Assembly (NCBI GenBank): GCA_019671135.1 | Contig: JAHRHY010000003.1 | Span: forward strand, 2,356,001-2,420,000 | Direction of reading: 5' to 3' | Source: Linnemannia hyalina | Taxonomy: Eukaryota > Mortierellomycota > Mortierellomycetes > Mortierellales > Mortierellaceae | Length of the DNA stretch: 64,000 nt | Part shown: positions 12,833-24,381 of the stretch, in pieces | Layout of the letters: every line of letters begins with the position of its first letter | Position numbering within the stretch: the first letter of the stretch is position 1 | Position numbers and translations under genes: made by a program | The notes under the pieces: generated by a model | The model's database searches: none | What the model was told of the DNA's origin: nothing | What the model saw: only the letters and a program-made list of their open reading frames with translations

Positions 12833-15800
12833 TTATTCTCTTCTCTTTGGGTACTTTCTCGAGGGTGCTTTGGGAAGAGCCTTGTAGTATTTATCAATTG
12901 AACCAACAGTATCGATTTGCCCTCTTACGAAGGCAAGTGCATTGTTTACGGCGGACTTGTCAACCTGCAAGCCAGCTGGGATAGAGCGCAGAACCGAATG
13001 TACAATGTCCTTCTTCCACTTGTAGAGCTGTGCATCTTTGCCTCGCCACGCTGATCCGAACCACCTATTAAGCTCTGCGATGGAGGGGGACCCATCGACG
13101 CCGTGGTAAAACCACTCTTGCCACAGTTGGTCGAGCGTATTCGGTCGTGGGATCAGCTTGCACTCGGGCATTAGGGGCATATGGTGTTGGGTCTCTCCTC
13201 TCGCCCTCTTCTCGTCGGCGACTAAGACGGCTACTTGTCGCATTCTGTCCTCGACATTGTCGCTGGGGTTGAAAGCGGCCAGAGCTGCGCGGCGGTGCGC
13301 ATCCCTTGAAAGAACTGCAGTGGAAGAAGTCGGAGGTCTTGATTCTTGCTGGCCAGCGTCCGGCTCTGGAAGCTGAAGAAGAGCGATGGCGGTAGCCATA
13401 GTGGTACTCTGGCTTGCTGCACTGCCGTTGACGTCGTCACTGACATTCACCTCATCGTCCTCGCTAATCGCCACCACGGCTTCCACCGTTGACTTGAGAG
13501 CTTGCATCAACTGAGATCGAACGGCATCCTTGTTCAAACATTGTCGCTTGTTGCCTGCCAGTTTGTCATTGTTGCCAATGCACCGCTTCAAGTCCTTCAG
13601 CTCGGATGCTGTCCTATCATTCTGAGCTTGTAAAGTAGCTGCTAGAACATTCATACCGGCGTGCAAACTCTGAAGTCCGGCTTGCTGGCTTTGCTGCAGG
13701 CTCCGGATTGCAGCATCTTGGACACCGAGCCTCGCGCCGACCCTGTCAAACTCCAGTTGGATGATGGGTGTGGCAGATGCGAGGGAATCCGTGAGAGGAG
13801 AGGGATTTCTCATGCTCTCGAGCAGGGTTTGCTGGAAATCTTGAAACGCAGGTGTTTTGAAGACAGGGTGATCGAAAACAGGGTGCGCGGCGGCAGCACC
13901 ACCCCCGAACAGGATGACAGCTGCATCCTGAAGGATAACCTTTCGCAGGTGGGCGAGAAGGCTAAGATGGCGCTTTCTTGAAATGACCTCATTCGACAGA
14001 ACGGTCTGCATATCCTTGTCCGTGTACACCTGCTTGACTTCCTTGCACTCGCCCCGTCGCAGCTTCTCACGCAACTCCTCGCGTCCGTGGAAAACGTCGC
14101 AGTCACGCATAATGTTGTCAATCGTGAGCCTCCAGAACGTGTCGGAGCAAGCATCCTCGATGAAAGGGAACAACTGCCTTTGGAGCTCAATGCTGGGGAT
14201 CACAGTGTTCCGAGCCAGCCAAAAGCGCTCTAGACGGTCGCGGTCAAATCCAGCCAATCGAAGGGCCACTGAAGGCTCTACACCCTCGAGATAGTGAGTT
14301 GAGAGACGGTTCGATGCCCAGTTCCCGTGCTTAGCGATCGCCTCTACCGTAGATCCACACATATGCGCGAATCTGGAGCCGTGCTTGCGCCCAAGGTGAG
14401 TCACTGTGCCCTTGTCCAATATCCCGCTCTCATGAAGAGCCTCCACCTGCGCCTGGAACTGGGAGTTGTAAGTCATCGGTACATCCATTGGTTTGTTTCC
14501 AGCTAACAGATGGTAGTCGGTCCATTTAGGGTTGGTGAGATCAGGCGCCCTTTTGTTTTTGCTCTTAGTACAGCAAAAAAAAGGAAGAGGGGGGGGGGGA
14601 AGAACGCATTATTAAATGAGTGTTGAAATATGAGTGACACCACGCGTCGGCCGCCGACATTTACCACATGCACGCCACTTACCGACCAAAGCTCAAGCAA
14701 ATAAAAGGCTAGAGCGCCAACTGGACACACATCTACTTCTTTGTTCCGAACTGCAACTCCATACTGAATCTTGCCGTCCTTGTTCGTCTTGCCTTGCCTC
14801 ATCATCAGCACAACTCCAAGCACGAATTGGCCTTCTCTGCAGCTGGCATCGTTCGTATTTTTGTTGCGGTTGGGCTCGACGTCGTGGGCGAAAAGATCCG
14901 GGAGTCGGATCTGGCGTGTGACCTCGCTGCGGAACATCATAAAAAAGCAAAGACTTACATCCGCACGGTCGCGTAACCCTTTCAAGCGGCGCTTTCTCAA
15001 GCTGGCTGCGCCCTCCACATTGCGCATCCAAAATCGCTTCATTAGCTGCCGAACAATCGAAGTTGGGTTCTGGGTGAAGTCGATAGAGCCAAAGTCGGTA
15101 TCTGTCGACCTCTTCCTGGCGGACATCCTCACGCGGTAAACGTCGATCAGAGGTTGAATGTACGTCTTCGGGGCCGGAACTGTGCCATAATCCATCGCTA
15201 AATTGTTCCTGTCTTCACACTGATGCTTATAGAGGTCGCCAATGGCAGCGAGGTGCAAGAGAATGGTTGCCGTCGAGTACCACCGCTCTTCACTGTTCTC
15301 ATTGTTGCTGTTGTGGATGTCAACGTCTCGACTGGCGTCCCCCTCGCAGTTGTCATCGCTTTTGTCCTCCACATCGCCTCCATCGACATCATCATCAGAA
15401 CACGGGTCATCCATATTTGCCCGCCGTTCGCCGGACTTGTCCTTGCTGTTGTTGCCCTTCCTGTCTCTTGGCGACGGTTTGATCCGTATGATACCTATTG
15501 CATTTATATTTTCGTTAGTTCTTATAATTTCAAACACCACCATAGCGTTTCGTCGTCGTCGTCGTATCGTATGACCGCTCACATTAGTTCCATTTTTCAT
15601 ATTCATACCGTTTTGAGGATCTTCCGTCTCGCAGGTCAGGCAAGCAAAGTAACGGGTTACTTTGCCTTTCGTGACGTTGTAATCATCCTTATATCCAGAA
15701 ACGTCGCACCATTCCTATACCAAGGGATGGAGTGATTGAGTTAGTTAGTGCGTCGAGTCGGGGGCCATAGTTTATCTATGCTTGTGCAAAAATGGGGGTA

Positions 15801-16102
15801 CATTTTACAATTTGCCATACCATGAACTTCTCCTGGTACCGATCATACTGGTCCCGCGTCGACTGGGCTTGCAAGGACTTGCGAGCTTCGGCCACAAGAT
15901 GGGAGCTTGCTAGCTCCTTCTGCTTATTACAGAGGTGATTTTGTTGTTCAACCCTATTGCGTTCGCGGTAGGTTTCCAGCTTAGATTTTGCTCTTGCCGG
16001 CTGGTTGCCTTGCATGCTCGTCTGCTGCCGTTTGTTTCGTGCTATGGCTTTGCCTTTAACAGAAAAGCTGCACGACTTGTTTAACGCGAAACAATAAAAC
16101 AA
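12833..16102 (-). CDS. Crypton-type tyrosine recombinase with GCR1_C domain
   Basis: Predicted minus-strand exons are 16102-15821, 15714-15609, 15494-14683 and 14563-12833, giving 976 residues (947 from the second ATG at 16015). It should catalyse strand exchange for transposon excision and integration through a 3'-phosphotyrosine intermediate. All catalytic positions are visible: R318 (MMFRSEVTRQ), K365 (RQGKTNKDGK), H456 and R459 (THLGRKHG), H479 (AKHGNW) and nucleophile Y491 (RLSTHYLEG). An N-terminal core-binding helix precedes them (STRDQYDRYQEKF). A GCR1_C-like DNA-binding domain lies at about 877-930 (LDQLWQEWFYHGVDG ... WFGSAWRGKD), typical of fungal Cryptons. The 114-bp intron 15495-15608 is a multiple of three, so a retained form is also open. 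The gene is divergent from the Fanzor gene. Confidence 0.88.
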
Positions 16103-16585
16103 TAGAACGAAATAGTAAGTATGGTGGTATGGTGGATGCCAATCAGGTACAGGACATATCGCCCCAATTGTGCAAATACCTCTTTAGCTTACCCGTGTCA
16201 TTAATTAGTCGGGTATTGGGGGGGGGGGGTGTGTGTGTAATGTGTATTGGGGTGTGGGCTTGTCTGAATGAGGCTAATGTGGCGATGTGGAGTGGAGAAA
16301 GAGGGAAGAATGGAGTGACATGCATGCGTCCCATGTGGATGATTCCGCCAGAAAAAAAATAATTATGCAAGGCTGCCTATCGGTTTAAAACCGTGCCTAT
16401 GCCGACGGGGATAAACCCATATGTGTCACGTGACTTTTATAAACCAACCTTATGTGGATAACCCCCACAATTCCACACATTCCTCTTCCCACTCAACCTT
16501 TTCTGTTCACTTTCCCAACGTGACACACGAACGATAACACCACCACCACCAGCACACTCTCTTTGCAAAGACGACGACATCCGTC
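16103..16585. promoter_or_regulatory. Divergent promoter shared by recombinase and Fanzor genes
   Basis: A 483-bp spacer between two divergent start codons. It contains a perfect palindrome GTCACGTGAC (16425-16434, an E-box core), a 13-base palindrome CGGTTTAAAACCG (16381-16393), a TTATAAACCA word at 16437-16446 and ATAAACCCATATGTG at 16411-16425. A G run (10 G) sits near 16218-16228. The C/A-rich leader before 16586 is typical of fungal transcripts. It probably drives both genes; recombinase binding here is also possible. Confidence 0.5.
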
Positions 16586-16645
16586 ATGAGCGACAACAGC
16601 CCTGGAGTACGTAAAACAGTTCATGAACGTTCATCACCTTGCGTT

Positions 16646-16690
<45 letters not shown>

Positions 16691-19600
16691 GTACTCACAA
16701 CATATTGTTCCGTTCTGTTTTAACTACTACGAAGCAGATGCACTCCTTTATGCCGGACTGGAAGTTCGTTAACGAGGCTGCAGAACAAATCCTGCACGAG
16801 GGATTCAATGGGGATCTATATCAGCGACTAGGAGGAGCTTTTATTGCTTCAGAGGCCCAACCCATAGCACAGGGTCAAGCGTCCGTCGCCTTTCGCTTTA
16901 TCAACAAGCACCACTTGGCATTAAATTTCAGCACAACACCCTCTCTTGCACGGCTTATCATTGCGATCTTGGATGGCTCATGGACACCGGAGCGTGGTGA
17001 GAGGAACGAGACCGGATTTTTGGTGCTTTGGAGGAACCAGGAAAACACCATCACATATCCCATTCCACCTTCAAGCTTTCTTCTTCGCTACATCTCAGCA
17101 CTATTGCACATCAACATATTCCTGTTTGACACCGCCGCCCGCCCCATTGTCATCACCCATCCCTATCCAAAAGGAGTTGTCGGTATTCTTCATGATGCAT
17201 CGTCAATTCTGGGATACTCGGACTACAATGTACTCGGACCAACTCGTACGGAACAGGACGATCTTTTCATTGATCTACGGCCACCAACACCCCCGTCTCT
17301 ACCACTTCCACCAGGACCTGCCGCGACATTCCGAACCGCCAAACGACCGCGCCAGCAGAGAGAAGGATGCGAGATCGACAGGGTCGCACTAGAGACCATC
17401 TACAAGGAGGAATGGTGTGTTTTGATGTCTACTATGTGAATGATTTTTAGACTTTTTTTGTTTGATTTTTACTTCTTTATTGATTGTCTTTGATATTTTT
17501 AAAAAAAAATCATTTAGTGAGGCCCGAGTCAAGAAGGAGGCGGCCGATCAGTGCCGCACGGCGAAGAAGCGTGCAAAGAAGGAGGCAGATCCGAGGGAAG
17601 CATTGGAGAAGGCACATATTGATGCAAAGCAAGCGGAAGAGAAACGTGTAAGAACGCCTCGGGGAGTCATGAATGAAACTGCTCGACGCGTTCGCCAACA
17701 CTGCGGCATCAACGACGAAGAGGACTTTACCAACCATCACGCATCGATGATGATTACCCACCCTATTGGAGAACCTCAGACCGTTACTGGACGAGCTCTA
17801 GCGACATATAAGGCGGCCTTATCAAGACACTTTGACATGGCATGGATCGAGGAACAGGACCACATATCTGATCCTACCGTTGCTTCAGCAAACTCAACAA
17901 CTATCGCCCCAACCCCATCGGACATCGACGCCCAGGATGACAACAGCATTCGCACTATTACCCTACCTCTTACGAAGCTGCTCAGGACGGATCTCCCCAC
18001 GAAGGATCAAGATTACATCACCAAGAGGCTAAACGACGTACAGGGTGAGGTGTCTGACTTTATGGAATCCGTTGCCATGGGAGCGTACAAGACAACACTA
18101 TGGGTATGTTTTCAACATTCTCTGTCTTGGTTGTGGTCGCGCAAGGACATATTTATTTCAAGTTAACTAATATTATATGTTATCACGACCGTGTTTACTT
18201 TCTAGATCTGTCGCGGTGGCATCCAAGGAAGCATACAGCTTAACCTAGCTGACATATTCCCGCCATCCTTTGATATCAGGGACGACTACTTCAAGGAGAA
18301 CCCGATCGTGGAAGCGGGAGTCATTACTCCGGAGTGGAAACAGATTGTATCCGATGCTACGGAGTTGAAGCCCCGAGTGAAGGATCCGGCAACCTTGCTA
18401 TCCCAGGATTATTTGCAGTACCTTGGAGTTCGGATTCCAGAATTGAGACGTGCGAGGAAGACCCCCAAGACTACCACCCACCCCTTGTGGGATACAGTGC
18501 TTGAAAGCATCTATAGCGGGAAGCTGGTACCACAAGCCTGGGATGATTCAAGGCATCCTGACTCACCCTCATCCAACCCCTTCAAGATCATTCCAAGCTT
18601 GTCTCAAGCCTCTGGTTCCGGCGCTGTGGATGATGCCTATGCTGCTGCTGATGCCAATGTCGAGGTCGGATACCAGTCAGAGGACTCATCGAAGGAAAGC
18701 CTGGGGGGCTTGACGGCCACACTCATGCGAGAGTACGCTACGAACATCAAGATGATATGGTCTGGAGACATTTACGAGAGGTTGAGACGGTACGTGGTGC
18801 ACAATGTTCTCCGACTCAATCTACGACCCCAGAGCGAGGAGAAACACCGCATCCAAAAGCGGAAGCGTGCTATCAAGAAGGCCGAGGAGATGAAGGAGGC
18901 GTCGGCATCGGCAAGCCAAAAGCGTCGAGAGTCCCTGAGGAACTGGAAAAGGCGAAACCAGGACCTATTCAATCAACTTGATCACGCATTTGATACTAGT
19001 CGAGACGAGGAGCGCATCAACAAGATTTTCGGGCTCATTGACATCCATCAAGAGCGGCGGCCAGGAGTCAAGGAGCAGAACAAGTCACGTGGACTCACCC
19101 AAAGCGACGACTACGAGACGGACTCGGAGTTTGACGGCTCAGACGACTCAGACGACGATATGGATACTGAGTTGGTTGTTTCGGGCTCGAGCAAGAGCAG
19201 CGATGATGTTTTAATGCCTTGCACTCACACAGCAGATCAAGATTGCGAGATGGGGGTCATGGAGGAGCAGTCAGATGCCGGTCGCTCTATTAATGCAGAG
19301 GCTCAGAGCAGTGGTCCGTCTGAATCTGTGGCACGCTCCTCAACAGGTACCAATAACTAATATCGGACGCTGCTCCTTGCTGAGTTTGTGGTATTAACTG
19401 TTGACTAATATCTCTCACTTCCTTTTTCTCCACCGTAGGACCAAAGGAGCCGACATCAAAGAAGCTCCGAGGTCTAGAAGCAGTAGCTATCAGGTTGCTG
19501 GAATTGCCAGACTCGAACATACCCATCACCGAAGAGACAGTCAAGGCGAAGCTCTACGAGCCTGAGATGTACAGCACGGAGGAGATTTTGGCCGTCTTGC

Positions 19601-22226
19601 GGCTAGTGACATTACTGAGACCGTTTACCCCTAAGAAGGCCCACTCAGGACCCCAGTCAACTTCCTATCCAAAGAGCGTCTTGACTTTGGGGCCGTTTGT
19701 GTATATTGCAAATGCAATCTTGAGATCGGCGGGATACAAGGATTTCACCCGTAGGATTTGCCCAGTTCCTGCTGTTGGGAATCGGCATGCTGTGCCGTTG
19801 GACGCGTCAGGGGTGTATGACATATTTGGCGGGCGAGCACCAGGACGCTTCGATATCAAGGGCCCAAGTGGTCGAGTAATCACCACGTCGACCGTCGCGA
19901 GACTGTCTACCGATCATCGCAAATATGTTTTCGGTGGACTTTTCAATATGGCCATCATCGACGATGCCTGCACGAAACATGGACTTGAGTTCGCACAAAG
20001 GTATGCATACATAAGGTCTTGAATATGACCTCTCCTCATTCATATCTATGACCATCATGAGTCAATTGAATAACAGTTTACCGTGCATTGTTTGTAAAAT
20101 GATAGAATGACGTACGTCGACTTTTACACAGTACGCATCACGGGACGACGGGCGATAACGGGACCAAACCGCCACTTCACCAACAGTGCGTACGAAGACA
20201 AGAAGAAGAAGCATGTTAAGCCATCAGGTGTAATCAACTGGACGTCGGAACTACTGGAAACCGGGCACACCCCTCAATCTGCAGCCAAAGCGTCGGAGGA
20301 GATCAAGATTGTTCAGGATCGTTTGGTCACAGAGCTACAACCCCTCAAGAAGGGCCTCAAGGCAGCCACGACGGTCAGGAGAGAAAAGGACCGCACCCTT
20401 CGTCACTATGAAGGACACGACCAGAGACACAAAAAGGGAATCTACCAGAACCTTCAGGAGGCACGAAAAGTCGTCAACAACCTGAAGAAGAAGATCGTTC
20501 CTCTCGAGGCTGAGATCCGGGAAAAGAAGCAGCAACGCTACTATTACAACAGGTTGTCCAAGGCGACCGCCCCCCCAACAGCACTATCAGAAGACCCTTC
20601 TCCCCTGCCCATCACGACTGTCACAGAGTCTGTCCCAACTGTTCAACATCCTGGGATGCAAGACTTTGTTCAGACAACCTCCATCAAGCAGCTACTGTTA
20701 GAAATTGAAGACAAGGACCGACAACTACCTGTACCAGGCACTGACAGAGGATTGGTGACTATGTCTGAGACTGTCCCCTCCTTGTGGTCAACTCTGGAAT
20801 CTTTATCAAACCGATACTATATTCTCCATGGTATGTTTTCTTTTCTGCTTTACTACTGTCGCTCTATCATATCAAGATCGTGTCTTCATGCAATAATTTC
20901 CTACGGCGTTTCATTTGACGTTATAGGTCATCCCGATACTCACCACACCGGCAACGACGACGGGGCTTCAGAGCCGCCCACCTCTCACGCTGATGCTGTG
21001 GACATGGACATTGATGGCACGGACACCCAGCCCTCTCTGCATTCAGAATCGAAAGCGTCGTCTCTTCCAGAACGGACTCGGAACGCCATAACGATAACTG
21101 GCTCTTTATCCCGGAAGGCAACGATCGAGGACATGCGTTTTGCCAAGTCCAACCGCATCACCGCAAAACAGGTCAAAGAAGTCGGTGGAGTAGGTAGGGC
21201 GACTCGAACAAGGGAGCGTTTGCTTCGACAGCCGGAAAATCAGAGGATTTCGGAGCTTCACAAGGAGATAGGAGAAAACTCCGTTTTGAAGGCGCAGACT
21301 ATCAGTGAAGTTGACTCTGCACAGGTGACCCGACGATCAGCTACACAACCCCTTCGCAACTTCGAGGGCAGCAAAAGCTTAGTGAAACAAACCCACCACA
21401 AGGATCTTCAACTGCAGCGAGCATGGCAGACGATCGCAGCCGACGAACGACGGAAAATGCAGGATTTTTCCAGAGGTAAGTTTATGGATTTAAGAATCGG
21501 AGTGCATTGATTCCTTGTTGTTAACTCCAATGGGCATTCAAATAACTAAAACGTACTTTTATTTTTGTTTTCTTGATAGGAACAGGACAGACCCAACCAG
21601 CATCAGTCAACACAGTCGACTCTATCGATGGGTGTTGCAAGTGTGGTAGACACCACCTCCCAATCCGCGTTGGAAGGGCACTCACCTATCCACAGGAATG
21701 CCCCAGAGATGCGTTGCCCATCATCCCTATCATGTTCGTCGGGACGGCAGGAATCGGAACCGGGAGTCGCATTGGCGGTCATCTAAAGTACGGCGGAAAA
21801 AAGGTCGTTGAGCAACATGCCCTCTCCGTCCCTGTACTGATGACCGATGAAAACATGACAAGCAAAGTCTGTCCGTTTTGTTTTGCGATTCTACGCCTCG
21901 TCAAGGAACTGAGACTTGTCAACGGAGTCGAGAAGCTGGTCACAATCAACGGTGCGGTTCAGTGCGAAAACCCCAACTGTGAGAGTGTCCGCGCCGGTTA
22001 TGCACGTCGAGGCAGGGACAGCAATGCATGTGTCAACATTGCACTTGCGGGATTCACGACAATCATGAGCGACAACAGACAGCCACTTCCTCCCTACAGG
22101 AGATCAACGCGTCCAGAGGGCGCCACCCCTTCAGAACCCCAGTCTCTCGCTACTGGAACACAACAAAACATCGAGCACTTCGACAACGGACCCATTGACA
22201 ACAATGGCTTCCCGCGACGCTGCTGA
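16586..22226 (+). CDS. Fanzor: eukaryotic TnpB-like RNA-guided nuclease
   Basis: Predicted exons are 16586-16606, 16738-17414, 17518-18103, 18206-19346, 19439-20000, 20106-20830, 20927-21475 and 21580-22226. Phases agree throughout and give 1635 residues. Fanzors cut DNA guided by an RNA encoded at the transposon end. RuvC-I is at VPGTDRGLVTMS (D1209). A rearranged RuvC-II glutamate is E1511 in TDENMTSKVCPFC. The zinc ribbon uses C1518, C1521, C1549 and C1554, and RuvC-III is GRDSNACVNI (D1567). The TS-x-x-C4-x-RD order matches the published Fanzor/TnpB signature. The RuvC-I to TS spacing of about 304 is somewhat longer than usual, and the usual DPG is DRG. The roughly 1200-residue N-terminal part is long. 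It holds basic KKRAKK patches and an acidic DSEFDGSDDSDDD tract near 875. The first exon has 21 bases (MSDNSPG), and exon 2 itself opens with ATG. Confidence 0.88.
16650..16686 (+). repeat. (AG)n microsatellite in Fanzor intron 1
   Basis: A 37-base alternating AG tract lies inside the predicted first intron (16607-16737), just upstream of the CTAC-rich branch region and CAG acceptor. It is open on plus and would read as RERERE if the intron were retained. Confidence 0.9.
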
Positions 22227-22560
22227 TGAGCTAGCCTAGCTAGATTTATGTAAGTTCCCATCTGCTTGTTTCCCATTTATGATTTGCTACGGAGTCTGCT
22301 ATCAGTAAACCTCAGATTAACCAAAACATCCTAAATTTTGGATGAAATAGACAATAAGACTAGGAAAAGAATGGATATTAAGGGCTGTCACCAGGGTGAC
22401 TGTTTAATTTGTGTGCCCCTGCATGGAGATGGTCGCTCTGACTGGCACCTGCATGTTGAAAACGACAGCATCACAGGATATCGGCAAGTAATGTTCACGT
22501 TTTTACGTGTTTGTTTATTTGTGTTTGTCTCTGTGCTATTAACACGCTGCTTGTTTTCTG
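22227..22560 (+). other. Fanzor 3' flank: candidate guide-RNA and right element end
   Basis: Known TnpB and Fanzor guide RNAs start near or within the 3' end of the nuclease gene and run to the transposon end. This 330-bp stretch has several small hairpin-forming words: a near palindrome ATCCTAAATTTTGGAT at about 22329-22344, a perfect GTCACCAGGGTGAC at about 22386-22399, and CACGTTTTTACGTG near 22497. No protein-coding signal is seen. Location fits a guide-RNA locus, but nothing in a single copy proves it, and the exact right end is unknown. Confidence 0.3.
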
Positions 22561-22623
22561 TTGTATCTTAACATATGCTTTGGCGAGCTGTTGTGAGAAG
22601 AAAAACGAAGGGGCAAAACTTAC

Positions 22624-24068
22624 TTAAAAGCGACGATCGTCCCGTCCGCCACGTCTGTAGTCCCGATCGCGGTCATAGTCCCGTCGGCCGCCACGATCTC
22701 TGCTCCTGTCTCGTCGTCCACCATCGCGATCCCTGTCCCTGTCCCTGCGGTCGTCTCTCCGGTAGGGTTGGTCACGATAACTCCGCGAATCCCTGTACCC
22801 GCCTCGCTCGCGGTCGCCTCTGCTATCGGAGAAGTGATCCCTCTGAGGTCCAGAGCCTCCTTGGTCGTCACGGTGTCTGCCACCACGAGACGAGCTTGAG
22901 TGGGGTCGATCACCTCTTTGTTTCTTCATCTCCTCATAGGTCTCATGAATCTTTTGGTAGCCAGTATGTTGCTTGCCTTGAAGGTGAGAGTCCAGTCGGT
23001 TGGAAGTGTCGTTCATGACCAGGAAAGCGCCACAGACATGGCAAACCTCCATCTTGTTCTCTTGACGGAAGATTGGGTTGACATCGTCGTTCTGCTTGAG
23101 CTGTTGCAAGTCTGCTTGCATCTTTTCGACCTGATCTGTCAGGACCTGGGCTTCCTCGACGCGCCCTTCCTCGCCGGCTTCCTCCACCTTGGCGAGTGTG
23201 TCCTTGATCTTTTGTTCAAGCATGACCATCTTTTCCTCCTTTTCGTCCTTGCGCGGGTTCAGCAGCTGATGATGTCGATTGCCATGATGTCGATAGTTTT
23301 GAAAAGGGTGGCGTCGGATCGGAAGGTGAGAGATTGTGAGGGCAGTAACGGACGAAAGATGAGTTAGCAAGCGGCTTTGTAGAGTCGTAAGCACTACGAA
23401 CTAATCAAGACAACGATGGACACTAGGTTCGAAAGGATCCATCAAACTTACGTTCTCGTCAACTTCCTTGTCCTTGCGTTCCTTGCCTCGGCGGATCTTT
23501 CTCTCGAGATCGTTATGCAGATATGTCAAGTAATCGAAAAACTCTTCCTCATAGCGGTATGTGTCCCTGTCCGGAGCCTTCTGATATCTACATGCACACA
23601 TTGATGGAGAGAACGGTTAGATTTTTTTTCTCCGAGACTATCGATAACAAGGCTGGCTCTTCAATGTCAGGCCCTGAAGGCAGAGAAACTATGAACGTAC
23701 TCTTCGCGCAACTTTTCGTCGTGGACCAGGTCACAGTTACCCAAGTCTGACTTGGTGTTAGTGAACAGACTGTTTGGGCAGAACTTGACGAGGAAATGCT
23801 TACAGACCTAAGATTCCATCGGTAATATAACAAGTTACGAATGGAAATAGTTTAGCCCATTGTCGTTTTTATACGTTGATCGCTCTGTTGCTCGAGGGTT
23901 AGCCGTTGTGACAATTTCGAAGGAGGTGCCTTGATGTTGTTGTTAAAATGACTGAATCGTATACGTCAGAAGATTGGCACTTACCTCCTTGTCCCAGAAC
24001 TTGTATCTGCTTGGCTCGAATGGGGCGAACAGCTCGCTGACGAGCGATCGCGCGTAGTTGTGGGTCAT
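22624..24068 (-). CDS. LUC7: LUC7-like U1 snRNP splicing factor
   Basis: Predicted minus-strand exons are 24068-23985, 23807-23701, 23587-23452 and 23265-22624, giving 322 residues. LUC7 is a U1 snRNP component that stabilises 5' splice-site recognition. The N-terminus (MTHNYARSLVSELF) is canonical. A CCCH-type finger occupies about residues 29-65 (VCKHFLVKFCPNSLF ... GNCDLVHD). A coiled-coil helix follows at about 120-170, then the second finger with C183 and C186 (MEVCHVCGAFLVMND) and its two His in DSHLQGKQHTGY. The last 100 residues are an RD/RS-like tail of R, D, G and Y. The stop lies only about 400 bp from the Fanzor stop, so the mobile element ends just short of this gene and did not disrupt it. 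Confidence 0.92.
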
Positions 24069-24381
24069 GGTTGCTGTGTTGTGTTGGATGGAACTGAAGA
24101 GACCTGCAGTGCCTTTTGTATGCCTCTCCCAAATATGTGATTGTGGTTCAGTGGGTTGCGTCTTCGGTGACGTAATTTAGACAACCTTTGTCCCTTCCCT
24201 CTTTAATTGACGATGGCACAAACAGTCCTCTAAATTAAAAAAGTCGCGTCTGCCTGAAGCACAAGGGAAAAAACAAAATAAAAGTCCAGGGCGCGTTTCT
24301 TTTGTGGTTTCTTTACTTTTTGTCCGAGGTCAACTGTCCCCCTCTTCTTCTTTTCTCATTACAACCTCACACACAAAGAAG
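24069..24381. promoter_or_regulatory. Divergent promoter of LUC7 and PRI2
   Basis: A 313-bp gap between opposing start codons. It is A/T-rich around 24226-24285, with C/A-rich leader-like sequence just before the PRI2 ATG. No clear TATA box; probably a bidirectional housekeeping promoter. Confidence 0.5.

Larger units (their letters stand above)
12500..22560. mobile_element. Composite Crypton-type element carrying a Fanzor nuclease
   Basis: The unit holds two divergent genes and nothing else: a tyrosine recombinase on minus (12833-16102) and a Fanzor/TnpB-like nuclease on plus (16586-22226). Cryptons move by a tyrosine recombinase and lack long inverted repeats, so the ends cannot be fixed from one copy. 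The left limit is placed in the TTATAAACCA-containing flank near 12500. The right limit lies between the Fanzor stop and the LUC7 gene at 22624. Both genes are free of frameshifts or premature stops once introns are removed, so the element could be autonomous. That the two genes move together is inference from their tight divergent arrangement. Confidence 0.7.

Noticed and set aside
14927..14966. Possible mini-intron (GTAAGT ... CCGCAG) in recombinase exon 3
   Set aside because: Removing it would delete residues just before the catalytic Arg that align with the family pattern; read-through gives the expected RD..D...FRSE motif.
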